Counted from the stretch's first letter, positions 25,890 through 34,647 are shown. The stretch is 64,000 bases of DNA from Nonomuraea indica (GCF_002850745.1 NZ_PJOK01000049.1:62001-126000); one strand, 5' to 3'. A program made the numbers and translations. The notes: generated by a model from the letters alone, not told the origin.

Positions 25890-27254
25890 ATGCCCTCAAT
25901 CTTGACCGATCGGTCTAATATGGCCAGGCGGGCTTTCGTGGTCCTGGGAGCCGTCCAGGTCACGCTCATCGCCTCCATCACCCTGCTCGTCGTCCCGCTG
26001 CCGGCGATCCAACGGGAGATGGGCCTCGGCCGTCCCGACCTCGCCCTCCTCACCTCCGCCTACGGGCTGTCGTTCAGCGGACTGCTGCTGCTCGGCGGCC
26101 GGCTCGCCGACCTGTACGGGCACCGGCGCCTCTTCACGACCGGGGTGGCCCTGTTCGCCGCGGCCTCGGCCGTGTCGGCCGCCGCCCCCGGCTTCGCCGC
26201 GCTGCTGCTCGGCCGGTTCGCCCAGGGGGCCGGCGCGGCCCTCGCGGCGCCGGCGGCGCTGGCCCTCGTCCGGTCGCTGACGCCGGACCCGGCGCGGCTG
26301 CCGCGCGTGCTCGCCGTGTGGGGGACGCTGTCGGTCTCCGGCGCGACGGCGGGCAGCCTGCTCTCCGGCGTGATCGTGGCCCTCGCCTCGTGGCGATGGG
26401 CGTTCGCCCTCCCGGTGGCGGTGTCGGCGCTCGCCCTGGCCACGGTCCGGCGGCTGCCCGCGCCCGAGCCCCGGCCGGGCCGGCTCGACGTCGCCGGGGC
26501 GGTGCTCGCGACCGCAGGCATGGTCGCGCTGACCTACGGACTGCTGCACGCCGCCGCCGTCCCGGCGGTCGCGGGCGGGCTGCTGCTGGCGGCGTTCGTC
26601 GCCGTCGAGGCCCGTGCGGCCGCGCCCCTGCTGCCGCCCGCCTTCCTGGCGTCTCCGGCGCGGGCCGCGGCGCTGCTCGCGGTGCTCGTCACGGCGGCGG
26701 CCAGCGCCACCCACACGTTCTTCCTGACCCTGTGGTTCCAGCAGGTGCGCGGCCTGTCGCCGCTGCTGACCAGCGCCGCCTTCACGCCGTACCTGCTGGT
26801 CCTCGTCATGGGGCCGGTCGCCGGGCGGCTGGCCGGCCGGTTCGGCGCGCGCGCCGTCACCGTCGCGGGCCTCCTGCTGGGAGCGGTCGCCATGGCGCTG
26901 TTCAGCCTGATCGAGGCCGACACGCCGTACGCCGGCGTGGTGCTCGCCGGGCTGCTGCTCTTCCCCGTGGCGTCCGGGCTGGCCTTCTCCGGCGCGACCG
27001 TCGCCGCGCTCGACGGGGTGCCGCCCCGGCAGACGGGTCTCGGCGGCGGGCTGCTCAACACCGCCATGGAGGCCGGGCCCACCGCCGGGCTGGCCGCACT
27101 CGCCGCCGTCGCCGCCGCCGTCACCGGGCCCCGCCAGGACCCCGCCGCGGTCACCGACGGCTACGCCGCCGCGCTGGCGGTCGCCGCCCTCGTCTTCACT
27201 CTCACCGCGGCGCTGGTCGGCGTCGCGCGATCACCTGGAATGAGGCAACCATGA
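25890..27254 (+). CDS. MFS transporter, DHA2 (drug efflux) type
   Basis: This membrane transporter of about 454 residues has some 12-14 hydrophobic helices. The MFS loop motif GGRLADLYGHRRLF and the motif-C-like helix WGTLSVSGATAGSLLSG mark it as a drug/proton antiporter. I chose the ATG at 25890, which follows GGAAGG by 7 bases; ATG codons at 25869 and 25920 are alternatives. Its stop overlaps the SDR start by 4 bases. It probably exports the compound sensed by the TetR protein. Confidence 0.85.
   Translation: MPSILTDRSNMARRAFVVLGAVQVTLIASITLLVVPLPAIQREMGLGRPDLALLTSAYGLSFSGLLLLGGRLADLYGHRRLFTTGVALFAAASAVSAAAPGFAALLLGRFAQGAGAALAAPAALALVRSLTPDPARLPRVLAVWGTLSVSGATAGSLLSGVIVALASWRWAFALPVAVSALALATVRRLPAPEPRPGRLDVAGAVLATAGMVALTYGLLHAAAVPAVAGGLLLAAFVAVEARAAAPLLPPAFLASPARAAALLAVLVTAAASATHTFFLTLWFQQVRGLSPLLTSAAFTPYLLVLVMGPVAGRLAGRFGARAVTVAGLLLGAVAMALFSLIEADTPYAGVVLAGLLLFPVASGLAFSGATVAALDGVPPRQTGLGGGLLNTAMEAGPTAGLAALAAVAAAVTGPRQDPAAVTDGYAAALAVAALVFTLTAALVGVARSPGMRQP
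25904..25915. promoter_or_regulatory. Perfect 12-bp TetR-type operator palindrome
   Basis: The sequence gaccgatcggtc is a perfect palindrome preceded by tt and followed by ta, closely matching the site at the tetR promoter. It lies inside the first codons if the MFS gene starts at 25890, or just before the start if it begins at 25920. Confidence 0.55.
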
Positions 27255-28000
27255 TGAGGTTCGCAGGAAAGTCCGTCCTGGTCACCGGTGGCGGCTCCGG
27301 CATCGGCCGGGCCACCGCCCTGGCCTTCGCCCGCGAGGGCGCCCGGGTCGTGGTGGCCGGGCGCGGCCGGGAGCCGCTGGAGGAGACCGTGAAGCTGGCC
27401 GAGGAGGCCGGCGGGCGGGCCACCGCCATCACGGCCGACGTCACCCGGGCCGCCGACGTCGAACGGCTGGTCGCCGGCGCGGTCGCCGCGTACGGGGGGC
27501 TGGACGTCGCCGTCAACAACGCCGGCGTCCTCACCGCTGGGCCGGTCGCGGAGATGGACGAGGCCGACTGGGCCCGGACGTTCGAGGTGAACGTCACGGG
27601 GGTGATGCTGTCGATGAAGCACGAGATCAGGCACATGCGGGCCGGCGGGGGCGGGGTCATCGTGAACGTCGGCTCCAACCTGGGGCCGTACAAGCGGGTG
27701 CCCGGCATGGGCGCGTACGCGGCCAGCAAGGCCGCCGTCAGCGCGCTGAGCCGCACCGCGGCGCTCGAGTGCATCGGGGACGGCATCCGGATCAACACGG
27801 TCAGCCCCGGAGCGCACGACACCTCCATGTCCCGGCTGCCGGGCGAGACGGACGACGAGCGGGCGGCCCGGCTGGGGATGCCGATCGGACGTGTGGGGAC
27901 GCTGCGGGAGGCGGCGGGGGCGATCCTCTGGCTCGCCTCGGACGACGCCGGCTTCGCCGTGGGCCACGATCTCGTCGTGGACGGCGGCGCGACCGCCTGA
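27251..28000 (+). CDS. Short-chain dehydrogenase/reductase
   Basis: This 249-residue classical SDR has the cofactor motif TGGGSGIGR at residues 12-20, NNAG, a catalytic Ser in VNVGSN and the YAASK active site. The Arg-rich strand end VVVAGRGRE suggests a preference for NADP(H). The ATG at 27251 overlaps the MFS stop (ATGA). As the third gene of the tetR-MFS-SDR operon it may modify the same exported or toxic compound; the substrate is unknown. Confidence 0.9.
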   Translation: MMRFAGKSVLVTGGGSGIGRATALAFAREGARVVVAGRGREPLEETVKLAEEAGGRATAITADVTRAADVERLVAGAVAAYGGLDVAVNNAGVLTAGPVAEMDEADWARTFEVNVTGVMLSMKHEIRHMRAGGGGVIVNVGSNLGPYKRVPGMGAYAASKAAVSALSRTAALECIGDGIRINTVSPGAHDTSMSRLPGETDDERAARLGMPIGRVGTLREAAGAILWLASDDAGFAVGHDLVVDGGATA

Positions 28001-28086
28001 CCCCGCCCCCGCGCGTCCGCCTCACCCCGCCCCCACGCGCCCGCCGATCCTGCGCGGCGCGACCGCCTCACCACGCCCCCGCGCGC
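27993..28086. repeat. Three imperfect 24-bp repeats after the SDR gene
   Basis: Units at 27993-28016, 28017-28040 and 28063-28086 share the pattern ccgcct-g/c-acc-c/a-cgcccccgcgcg. The first overlaps the end of the SDR gene, so the array looks like local duplication of the gene's last codons and stop. The third merges into the terminator-like hairpin. Confidence 0.7.
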
Positions 28087-28118
28087 GGCCGCCCGGTCGT
28101 GGGCGGGGTGCGGGGGCG
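28074..28118 (+). terminator. Hairpin after the tetR-MFS-SDR operon
   Basis: The arms cgcccccgc (28074-28082) and gcgggggcg (28110-28118) form a perfect 9-bp stem with a 27-base GC-rich loop, between the SDR stop and the next gene start at 28135. Confidence 0.45.
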
Positions 28119-28134
28119 ATCATAATGGGCGCTC

Positions 28135-29724
28135 GTGAACCGCCGTCATTTCCTCGCTCTCGCCGCGGCCGCCGGGCTGGTGGCGGCCTGCGGTCCCGTC
28201 CCCGGCCCCGGGTTCGGACGGGACGCGCCGGGCGGCGGGTCGCATGCGGCGCCCGAGGCCGGGGGCGGCCATGGGCCCCGCGTCACCCCCGGCGTCCCCG
28301 TGGACACCGGGGAGCAGGGCGGATTCCGGAACCCGCTCGGCATCCCGCCGCTGATCGACCCGGAGCCGGGGCCGGACGGCGTGCGGCGCTTCGAGCTGAC
28401 CGCGCAGTCGGGGCGGACCCTCCTGCCGGGCGGTCACACCGCTCCCACCTGGGGCTACAACGGCGACCTCCTCGGCCCGACGCTGAGGGTGCGGCGCGGC
28501 GACGAGGTGCGGTTCGCCGTCACGAACGCCCTGGAGGAGGCGACCACCGTGCACTGGCACGGCATGCGCCCGCCCGCCGCCGTGGCGGGCGGACCGCCCC
28601 GGCCGATCGCGGCCGGCGCGACGTGGACCGGGCGCTGGGTCGTGGATCAGCCCGCCACCACGGCCTGGTACCACCCCTACCAGCTCGGCCGGACCGCCGG
28701 GCACACCGACCGGGGCCTGGCCGGCATGATCGTCGTGGACGACTACGCCAGGCGCCGTGGCCTGCCGTCGGCGTACGGGGTGGACGACATCCCGCTCATC
28801 CTGCAGAGCCCGCGGCTCGGCCCGGACGACTCCTCCGGCGGCGACGCGTGGCCGGGCGGGCGGGTGCTGGTCAACGGCACGCCCGACCCGTTCCTGGCCG
28901 TCACCGCGGAGCGGGTGCGGTTCCGCGTGGTGAACGGCTGCGGTGACCGGGTGTTCGACCTGGCCTTCGCCGACGGCAGGCCGTTCCACGTGGTCGGCAA
29001 CGACGCGGGCCTGCTGGCCGCGTCGGTGGAGGTGAGCAGGGTCTCGGTCGCGCCCGGCGAGCGCGTCGAGCTCGTGGCGGCCTTCGCGCACGGCGAGACG
29101 GTGCTGCTGCGCTCCCTCGACGGCCGCGCGGAGAGCGAACAGGACGCCGAGCAGGACCCCGAGCCGGACGGCGGGCCGGGCGCCGGGCAGGGTCCGGAGC
29201 GGGAGGGCGTCGACCTCCTGAAGATCGTCGTGGCGTCCCGGCTCACCGCGGCGCGCCCGGTGCCGCGCCGGCCGGCGGTGGGCCTGCTGCCGATCGAGGT
29301 GCCGCCGGGCGCCCGGGTGCGCCGGTTCGAGGTGGCCGAGCGGCGTTCGACAGGGGCGGACCCGGCCCGGGCCGACGCCGTGGTGCCCGCGGCCGGCACG
29401 GAGGTCTGGGAGATCGGCAACCCGGCCGGCCCCGCCGTGTTCCACCTGCAGGGGGCCTTCTTCCAGGTGCTGGACGTGGACGGCGATCCGGCGCCGCCGT
29501 ACGCCCAGGGCCACAAGGACACGGTGTACCTGCCCGGCGGCGCGGCGGTCCGGCTGGCCGTGCGCTTCGGCGGGCTGGCCGACCCGGGCGCTCCGTACCT
29601 GTACGACCTGCGCGCCCTCGGCGGGGCGGGGACGACAGGCCGGTTCCTGATCGTCCAACCGGGCGAGGAGGGCCGCGCGCCAGGCACCCTGGCCCCGCTC
29701 TCCGCACCCGACGATCTTCAATAA
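28135..29724 (+). CDS. Multicopper-oxidase-fold lipoprotein that has lost most copper ligands
   Basis: This 529-residue protein has three cupredoxin-like domains. MNRRHFLALAAAAGLVAACG combines a twin-arginine signal with a lipobox (Cys19), so it should be a Tat-exported lipoprotein. Domain 1 keeps HWHG (140-143), but the usual HPH reads HPY (180-182). In domain 3 the expected HPxHxH is VFHLQG (435-440), keeping one His, and the HCHxxxH-plus-Met region is YLYDLRALGGAGTTG (488-502), with none. The type 1 Cys and most type 2/3 ligands are gone, so oxidase activity is not expected. E. coli FtsP (SufI) is a known copper-free member; a structural or envelope role is inferred. Confidence 0.8.
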   Translation: MNRRHFLALAAAAGLVAACGPVPGPGFGRDAPGGGSHAAPEAGGGHGPRVTPGVPVDTGEQGGFRNPLGIPPLIDPEPGPDGVRRFELTAQSGRTLLPGGHTAPTWGYNGDLLGPTLRVRRGDEVRFAVTNALEEATTVHWHGMRPPAAVAGGPPRPIAAGATWTGRWVVDQPATTAWYHPYQLGRTAGHTDRGLAGMIVVDDYARRRGLPSAYGVDDIPLILQSPRLGPDDSSGGDAWPGGRVLVNGTPDPFLAVTAERVRFRVVNGCGDRVFDLAFADGRPFHVVGNDAGLLAASVEVSRVSVAPGERVELVAAFAHGETVLLRSLDGRAESEQDAEQDPEPDGGPGAGQGPEREGVDLLKIVVASRLTAARPVPRRPAVGLLPIEVPPGARVRRFEVAERRSTGADPARADAVVPAAGTEVWEIGNPAGPAVFHLQGAFFQVLDVDGDPAPPYAQGHKDTVYLPGGAAVRLAVRFGGLADPGAPYLYDLRALGGAGTTGRFLIVQPGEEGRAPGTLAPLSAPDDLQ

Positions 29725-29955
29725 TGCGGATAAGTCACCATATTGAGCATTAAGGACTCCTTTATCGCGCCCTGATGGTGAAGGGGGGTAGCCCTCGCGA
29801 CGGCGTTCTTGATAAACATTCACGCGCCGCCTCGCAGGGGCCTTCCTGAACCGGCTATCCATTAAGGGCGATAGTGAGCGAACCGATTCAGCACCGAGCT
29901 CGGTGGACGGGCGCAGATCGCCGGAGGCGGCTCTCTCGACGACGGGAGAACGCCG
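29725..29955. other. Intergenic region before the GPP34 gene
   Basis: This 231-base gap is more AT-rich than its surroundings, especially 29722-29770 and 29800-29880, and contains short AT-rich hexamers such as taatgc, cattaagg and ttgataaaca. It probably holds the promoter for the GPP34 gene, but no convincing pair of hexamers stands out. Confidence 0.4.
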
Positions 29956-30588
29956 TTGCTCGCCGATGACTTCTTCCTCATCGCCTGGGACACGACGGGC
30001 TCCGGAAAGCCCCGACTGAACGGGCCCGCCCTGGCGCTCGGCCTGGCCGGGGCCCTGATCGCCGAGCTGGTCCTGGAGCACCGCGTCCTCGTGCGCGGTG
30101 TCTCGCTCCAGGTCACCGACCCGCGGCCGGTGCGCGAACACCTCGCCGACAGAATTCTGGCCGACATCGGAAACGCGCCCCAGCACACGGACGTCCGCAC
30201 CTGGCTCGCCTATCTCGCCAGACGCGCCGTCGCCGACGTCACCGCGCGAATGGCGCGTGCCGGGTTACTCGACCGGGAAACGACGAGAATGCGCAGGCGC
30301 CGGCCGAGCCGCTATTTCGCCACCGATTTCGGCCGGGCGGTGTGGCCGTCCACCAGGCTACGGCTGTCCCTGGCCCGCGGCAGGCCGCTGTCGCACGACG
30401 ACATGGTCCTCGCCGCCCTCCTCGACGCCTGCGGCATGACGGACACCGTCGTGGAGGACCCCGACCACCGGCAGGCCGCCCGCCGCCGCCTCGCCGGCAT
30501 GCTCACCGCGCTGCCCGAACCGGTCGGCGACCTCACCCGCCACGTCCGGGCGGCCGTCGGCGACGCCGTCCTCACCTACCGCTCCTGA
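29956..30588 (+). CDS. GPP34 (Golgi phosphoprotein 3-like) family protein
   Basis: This 210-residue protein starts at a TTG with GGGAGA upstream and reads LADDFFLIAWD, the conserved GPP34 opening, then LALGLAGALIAELVL. In eukaryotes the fold binds phosphatidylinositol 4-phosphate; actinobacterial homologues are common and of unknown function, perhaps peripheral membrane proteins. Basic runs such as RMRRRRPSRYF could aid membrane contact. An APC permease gene follows after 82 bases on the same strand. Confidence 0.8.
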   Translation: MLADDFFLIAWDTTGSGKPRLNGPALALGLAGALIAELVLEHRVLVRGVSLQVTDPRPVREHLADRILADIGNAPQHTDVRTWLAYLARRAVADVTARMARAGLLDRETTRMRRRRPSRYFATDFGRAVWPSTRLRLSLARGRPLSHDDMVLAALLDACGMTDTVVEDPDHRQAARRRLAGMLTALPEPVGDLTRHVRAAVGDAVLTYRS

Positions 30589-30670
30589 TCCCGTTCCGCA
30601 CGGCACACCGCGACCGGGACGGGCCCCCCGCGCCCCGGACGCGGTCCCACCGGCACCAGAGAGGAAGCCC

Positions 30671-32155
30671 ATGCGCACCGCGCACACGAGCACCGGACCG
30701 GACCCGATCGTCAGCGCCCTGGCCGCCGACCGGCTCGGCGCCCCCTCGGTCGTCTACTTCGTGCTGTCGGCCGCCGCGCCGCTCACCGTCGTGGCCGGCG
30801 TGGTCACCACGGCGTACGCGGTCACCGGCATCACCGGCCTGCCCGTCGCGTTCCTGGCCGTGGGGGCCGTACTGGCCCTGTTCGCCGTCGGGTACGTGGC
30901 GATGGCCCGCCACATGGCCAACGCCGGAGCCTTCTACACCTACGTCAGCCGGGGACTGGGACGCCCCGCGGGCATCGCCGCCGCCTGGGTGGCGCTCATC
31001 GCGTACAACGCCCTGCAGGTCGGCCTGTACGGCGCGTTCGGGGCGGCCGCCACACCGCTGGTCGAGCGCTGGGCCGGCGTCACCCCGCCCTGGTGGGCCG
31101 TCTCCCTGGTCGCCTGGGCGCTGGTGGCGCTGCTGGGACTGATGCGGGTGGACCTCAACGGCCGGTTGCTCGCCGTCCTGCTCACCGCCGAGGTGGCGGT
31201 GATCCTGCTGTTCGACGCCGCCGACCTCGTCGCCTCCGGCCCGGCGGGGCTGTCGGCGGCGCCGCTCTCGCCCGGCGGGCTGCTGGCGCCGGGGGTGGGC
31301 GCGCTGGTGGTCATCGCGACGCTCGGGTTCGTGGGCTTCGAGTCGGCCGTGGTCTTCTCCGAGGAGAGCCGCGATCCGCGCCGGACCGTGCCGGTCGCCA
31401 CGTACACCTCCATCGCAGTCATCGCCGGCCTGTACGCGCTCTCGGCCTGGGCGATGACGGTCGCCACAGGTCCGGCGAACATCGTGGAGACCGCGCGCCG
31501 CGACGGCGCCGAGACGATCTTCGTGATCGCCGCCGCCCAACTCGGGCCCGTCGTGGTGGACATCGCCCGGGTGCTGTTCGTCACCAGCCTGTTCGCCGCG
31601 ATGGTGTCCTTCCACAACACCACCTCGCGCTACTTCTTCGCGCTCGGCCGCGAACGGGTGCTTCCGGCCGCCTTCGGCCGGATCCGGCCGCGCACCGGGG
31701 CGCCCCAGGCCGGCTCGCTGGCCCAGAGCGCCGTCGGCCTGCTCGTCATCGTGCTGTACGCCGTGCTCGGCCTCGACCCTCTGGTGCACCTGTTCTTCTA
31801 CGGCGGCGCCTTCGGCGGGTTCGGCGTGCTGCTGCTGGTCTTCACGACCTCGATCGCCGTCATCGCGTTCTTCTCGCGGGAGCCGAGCGGGGAGAGCGTC
31901 GGCCGCCGGCTGGTCGCCCCGGTGCCCGCGGCCGTCGCGCTGGGCGTCATGGTGACGCTGGCGGTCGGCAACTTCTCGGCGCTGCTCGGGGTCGAGGAGG
32001 GCCATCCGCTCACGTGGCTGCTGCCCGCCGTGTACGTCGCCGCCGCCGTGGTGGGCCTGGCCTGGGCGTTCGTGCTGCGGGCCGGCCAGCCGGCCGTCTA
32101 CTCGCGGGTCGGGCTGGGCGCCAAGGCCGCCACCGTGCAGGAGGAGATCCGTTGA
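30671..32155 (+). CDS. APC-superfamily amino acid permease
   Basis: This integral membrane transporter of 494 residues has about 12 hydrophobic helices. The APC text SVVYFVLSAAAPLTVVAGV, then GFVGFESAVVFSEESRDPRRTVP around residues 217-240, is diagnostic. It probably imports an amino acid or polyamine; the substrate cannot be read. The ATG at 30671 has a GAGAGGAAG site. Its stop overlaps the TTG start of the GNAT gene (TTGA), which suggests that transport and acetylation act on the same or related molecules. Confidence 0.87.
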   Translation: MRTAHTSTGPDPIVSALAADRLGAPSVVYFVLSAAAPLTVVAGVVTTAYAVTGITGLPVAFLAVGAVLALFAVGYVAMARHMANAGAFYTYVSRGLGRPAGIAAAWVALIAYNALQVGLYGAFGAAATPLVERWAGVTPPWWAVSLVAWALVALLGLMRVDLNGRLLAVLLTAEVAVILLFDAADLVASGPAGLSAAPLSPGGLLAPGVGALVVIATLGFVGFESAVVFSEESRDPRRTVPVATYTSIAVIAGLYALSAWAMTVATGPANIVETARRDGAETIFVIAAAQLGPVVVDIARVLFVTSLFAAMVSFHNTTSRYFFALGRERVLPAAFGRIRPRTGAPQAGSLAQSAVGLLVIVLYAVLGLDPLVHLFFYGGAFGGFGVLLLVFTTSIAVIAFFSREPSGESVGRRLVAPVPAAVALGVMVTLAVGNFSALLGVEEGHPLTWLLPAVYVAAAVVGLAWAFVLRAGQPAVYSRVGLGAKAATVQEEIR

Positions 32156-32868
32156 CCACGCACCCGCCCGGCACCCCCGCCGCTCCCGCCGGCACGCCGG
32201 ACAATCCCGCCGGCACCCCCGCCGCTCCCACCGCCACACCTGACGTGCCCGCCGCTCCAGCCGTTCCCGCAGGCACCCCCGCCGTTCCCGCCGGCGCGCC
32301 CGTCGTGCGGCGAGCGGGCGCCGGCGACACCGCCTTCGTGGCCGAGCTGATCGCGACCGCCTTCGCCCCGCTGGACGCGGTCGGCTACCTGGTGCCCGAT
32401 CCGGCCCACCGCCACGAGATCATGACCGCCGACTTCCGCATTCTCGTGGACCACGCGGCCGAGCACGGCGAGATCCACGTCATCGACGACGGCCCCGCCG
32501 TCGCGGTCTGGCTCCCCCGTACGGCGCCGCTGCCTGAGCCGCCCGACTACGACCGCCGTCTGACCGAGGCGACCGGACCGTGGGCGGAGCGCTTCCGCAC
32601 CCTGGACGCCCTGTTCGACAAGCACCACCCGGCCGAGCCGCACCACCACCTGGCCTTTCTCGCCGTCCATCCCGAGCGGCAGGGCCGGGGTCTCGGCAGC
32701 GCGCTGCTGCGCCACCACCACGCCCGGCTCGCCGGGCTGCCCGCCTATCTGGAGGCCAGCAGCCGGCGCAGCCGTGACCTCTACCTGCGACACGGCTACC
32801 GGCCGCGGGAGCCGTTCGCCCTGCCGGACGGGTCCACGTTCTGGCCCATGTGGCGGCCCGGCACGTGA
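32152..32868 (+). CDS. GNAT-family N-acetyltransferase with Pro/Ala-rich N-terminal tail
   Basis: This 238-residue protein has a GNAT domain from about residue 46 (VVRRAGAGDTAFVAELIATA), with the acetyl-CoA loop HPERQGRGLGSALL and the late YLRHGYRPRE. The first 45 residues are a low-complexity tail built from GTPAAP/AGTP units, coded by degenerate repeats. The start is the TTG at 32152, overlapping the permease stop; starts further in are possible, and the tail may be untranslated. The acceptor is unknown, perhaps the permease substrate. Confidence 0.82.
   Translation: MTTHPPGTPAAPAGTPDNPAGTPAAPTATPDVPAAPAVPAGTPAVPAGAPVVRRAGAGDTAFVAELIATAFAPLDAVGYLVPDPAHRHEIMTADFRILVDHAAEHGEIHVIDDGPAVAVWLPRTAPLPEPPDYDRRLTEATGPWAERFRTLDALFDKHHPAEPHHHLAFLAVHPERQGRGLGSALLRHHHARLAGLPAYLEASSRRSRDLYLRHGYRPREPFALPDGSTFWPMWRPGT
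32164..32310 (+). repeat. Degenerate GC-rich repeats coding a Thr-Pro-Ala tail
   Basis: Irregular copies of ggcacccccgccgctcccgcc-like units of 15-24 bases encode GTPAAPAGTP, AGTPAAPTATP and VPAGTPAVPAGAP. The array lies entirely at the 5' end of the GNAT gene. Confidence 0.6.
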
Positions 32869-33037
32869 CGAGCCGGCCCGCGGGACGCCCCCGGGACGTG
32901 ACGCGGGCCGCGCGGTGAAGGCCGCTACACGCACGAGCTGTGACCAGGCGGAAGCCGTCAAGCGATTCGCCCTTGATTTCCCGACATGTAGCTATACCCT
33001 GTCCCGGACCTACGTGGCTGTGGCATGGAGGGCCGGC

Positions 33038-34153
33038 ATGGGCGAGTTCGACGGGATCGACGTCAATTTCGCGGCGCCCATGGGCGCCGCCGAGGATTCG
33101 GCGTCCATGCGGCCGGGATTCAAGCTGGTCGCCGACGACCTGTCCGTCGCCAAGCTGCCCGTAGTGGGAATGGGAGTGGTCGGCGAGCTGTTCCGCTGGA
33201 AGTACAACGAGGTCGTCGAATCGGACTTCGACAACGCCGTGCGTGGATGGAAGGCGGCCCACCAGATGGGTGCGGCGTTCTACAACAACGGCGTCATCTA
33301 TGTGGACGTCGAGAACATCACCAGCGCCCAGATGACCAATCTCAAGCGCGATATCGGCGAACTGTTCGCAACGAAGCCGCCCGCCACCTATCAGCCCACC
33401 GAGCCTTCGTGGCTCAAGTCGAACCGTCACGATGGTCATTTCGGGGACAGGAACCCCCTGCGCACCATGGCGGTGTCCGCCGCAGCTCTCACCGTGATGG
33501 ACTGGCACAAGATCAGAGGACCGGTGTCGCAACTGGCGAGGACGAGCGCCGGAATGTACGCGTTGAGCACACTCGCCTCGCGGATGACCGTGCAGGGCCT
33601 CATGGTCATGGCGCTGGCCGGCCTCTTCGTCATCCCCTCCGACGAGGCGATCGACAGGGCGCTCTACGCCTACGCCGATGCGGGATCCAAGGTGAAGGAC
33701 CTCAAAGGGACGGCGTCAGCGATTCCCGCCCGGTTCGAGCAGTGGAAGGGGGCGGCCGGAAAGGCGGCCGGAGATCGCCTGGAGGACTTCAACGAGGCGC
33801 TCAAGAGGTACGAGGCATATCTGATCCTGCGCGGCGAGTCTCTCCGCATCACGGTCGAGGCGCTGGACAAGGCGTACGCCGTGATGCTCGGAGTGGTGGG
33901 CGCGCAGGTGGTGCGCATGCTCGTCCTCTTCGCCCTCTCGACGTACAACCCGACGCTCATGACGGCGAAGGAGGCGTCGGCCGCGCAGCTCGCCGCGTCG
34001 CTCGCCGCATTCGGGAAGAGGGTGAGAAGCGTGTTCCTGTCCGCGAGTATCGTCATGGGTGCGGCAGGTGTACTGCCGCTCTTGGGAGAGTTCGACACGG
34101 AAGTCATCGGCTACGGGGAGCAGAAGCCGCTGCCGAACCACAGAAGCGCCTGA
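33038..34153 (+). CDS. Membrane-associated protein of unknown function
   Basis: I do not recognise this 371-residue protein. It starts ATG at 33038 with a GGAGGG site 6 bases upstream. The N-terminal 120 residues look soluble, with a helical DFDNAVRGWKAAHQMGAAFY segment. Hydrophobic stretches lie at about 185-205 (MTVQGLMVMALAGLFVIPSD), 280-303 (VMLGVVGAQVVRMLVLFAL) and near 345. Between them is a charged helical region suited to a coiled coil. Codon usage is less GC-biased than in neighbours, with more A/T at third positions, which suggests later acquisition. No cofactor or catalytic motif is visible. Confidence 0.7.
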   Translation: MGEFDGIDVNFAAPMGAAEDSASMRPGFKLVADDLSVAKLPVVGMGVVGELFRWKYNEVVESDFDNAVRGWKAAHQMGAAFYNNGVIYVDVENITSAQMTNLKRDIGELFATKPPATYQPTEPSWLKSNRHDGHFGDRNPLRTMAVSAAALTVMDWHKIRGPVSQLARTSAGMYALSTLASRMTVQGLMVMALAGLFVIPSDEAIDRALYAYADAGSKVKDLKGTASAIPARFEQWKGAAGKAAGDRLEDFNEALKRYEAYLILRGESLRITVEALDKAYAVMLGVVGAQVVRMLVLFALSTYNPTLMTAKEASAAQLAASLAAFGKRVRSVFLSASIVMGAAGVLPLLGEFDTEVIGYGEQKPLPNHRSA

Positions 34154-34245
34154 ACGCGGTGAGGTGAGGCGCCGCCGGCGGATGAGCGCGCCGCGCCGAC
34201 CACTACGGGAGGATGCCCCGAACGTCATCCAGCGAGCGGGAGACC

Positions 34246-34647
34246 TCAGTTACGCGGCGGCCCCGGCTCATGGTCGGGATCCACGCGCGGGCGACCCTCT
34301 TTGAACGGACCTATGTGCTCACCACGGTCCCTTTCGCGCTTCCAGGGATTGAGGCTGAACCAGTCCTCCCACTGCCTCTTCAGCCACCGCTTGAGATTCT
34401 CCCGCGCCTGCTTCTCACGGGTCTTCTTGTACCATTTCATGTAGCATTTCCGGTTTTTACACCGGGGTGGCGGATCCGCCGTGGCGACCTTGGCCGCACC
34501 AGTGACGACAGAGGCCGTGACCGCAGCCGATGGTGAGACCTGGGGGCTCGCGGAATTCGCCGGGGCGGCGACGATTCCAGCGGCGAGGGCTCCAGCAGTG
34601 GCCGCGATCGCCAGCCTGCGCCCGCATGTGATGTCGGGCATTGTCAT
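34246..34647 (-). CDS. Secreted small basic protein with a Cys pair
   Basis: This 133-residue protein starts MTMPDITCGRRLAIAATAGA and has a clear Sec signal peptide with likely cleavage after APANSA. The mature part has a Ser/Val/Ala linker, then PPPRCKNRKCYMKWYKKTRE and a long amphipathic, Trp-rich basic segment (LKRWLKRQWEDWFSLNPWKR), ending in an acidic/Pro tail. I do not recognise a family. The ATG at 34647 has AGGAAG upstream; ATG at 34650 or 34641 are alternatives. It converges on the unknown membrane protein gene ending at 34153. An antimicrobial or membrane-active role is conceivable from composition only. Confidence 0.6.
   Translation of the reverse strand: MTMPDITCGRRLAIAATAGALAAGIVAAPANSASPQVSPSAAVTASVVTGAAKVATADPPPRCKNRKCYMKWYKKTREKQARENLKRWLKRQWEDWFSLNPWKRERDRGEHIGPFKEGRPRVDPDHEPGPPRN

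Noticed and set aside
27993..28086. CRISPR-like array in the three 24-bp repeats
   Set aside because: The units are directly adjacent or separated by one 22-base gap, are imperfect and GC-only, and there are no cas genes.
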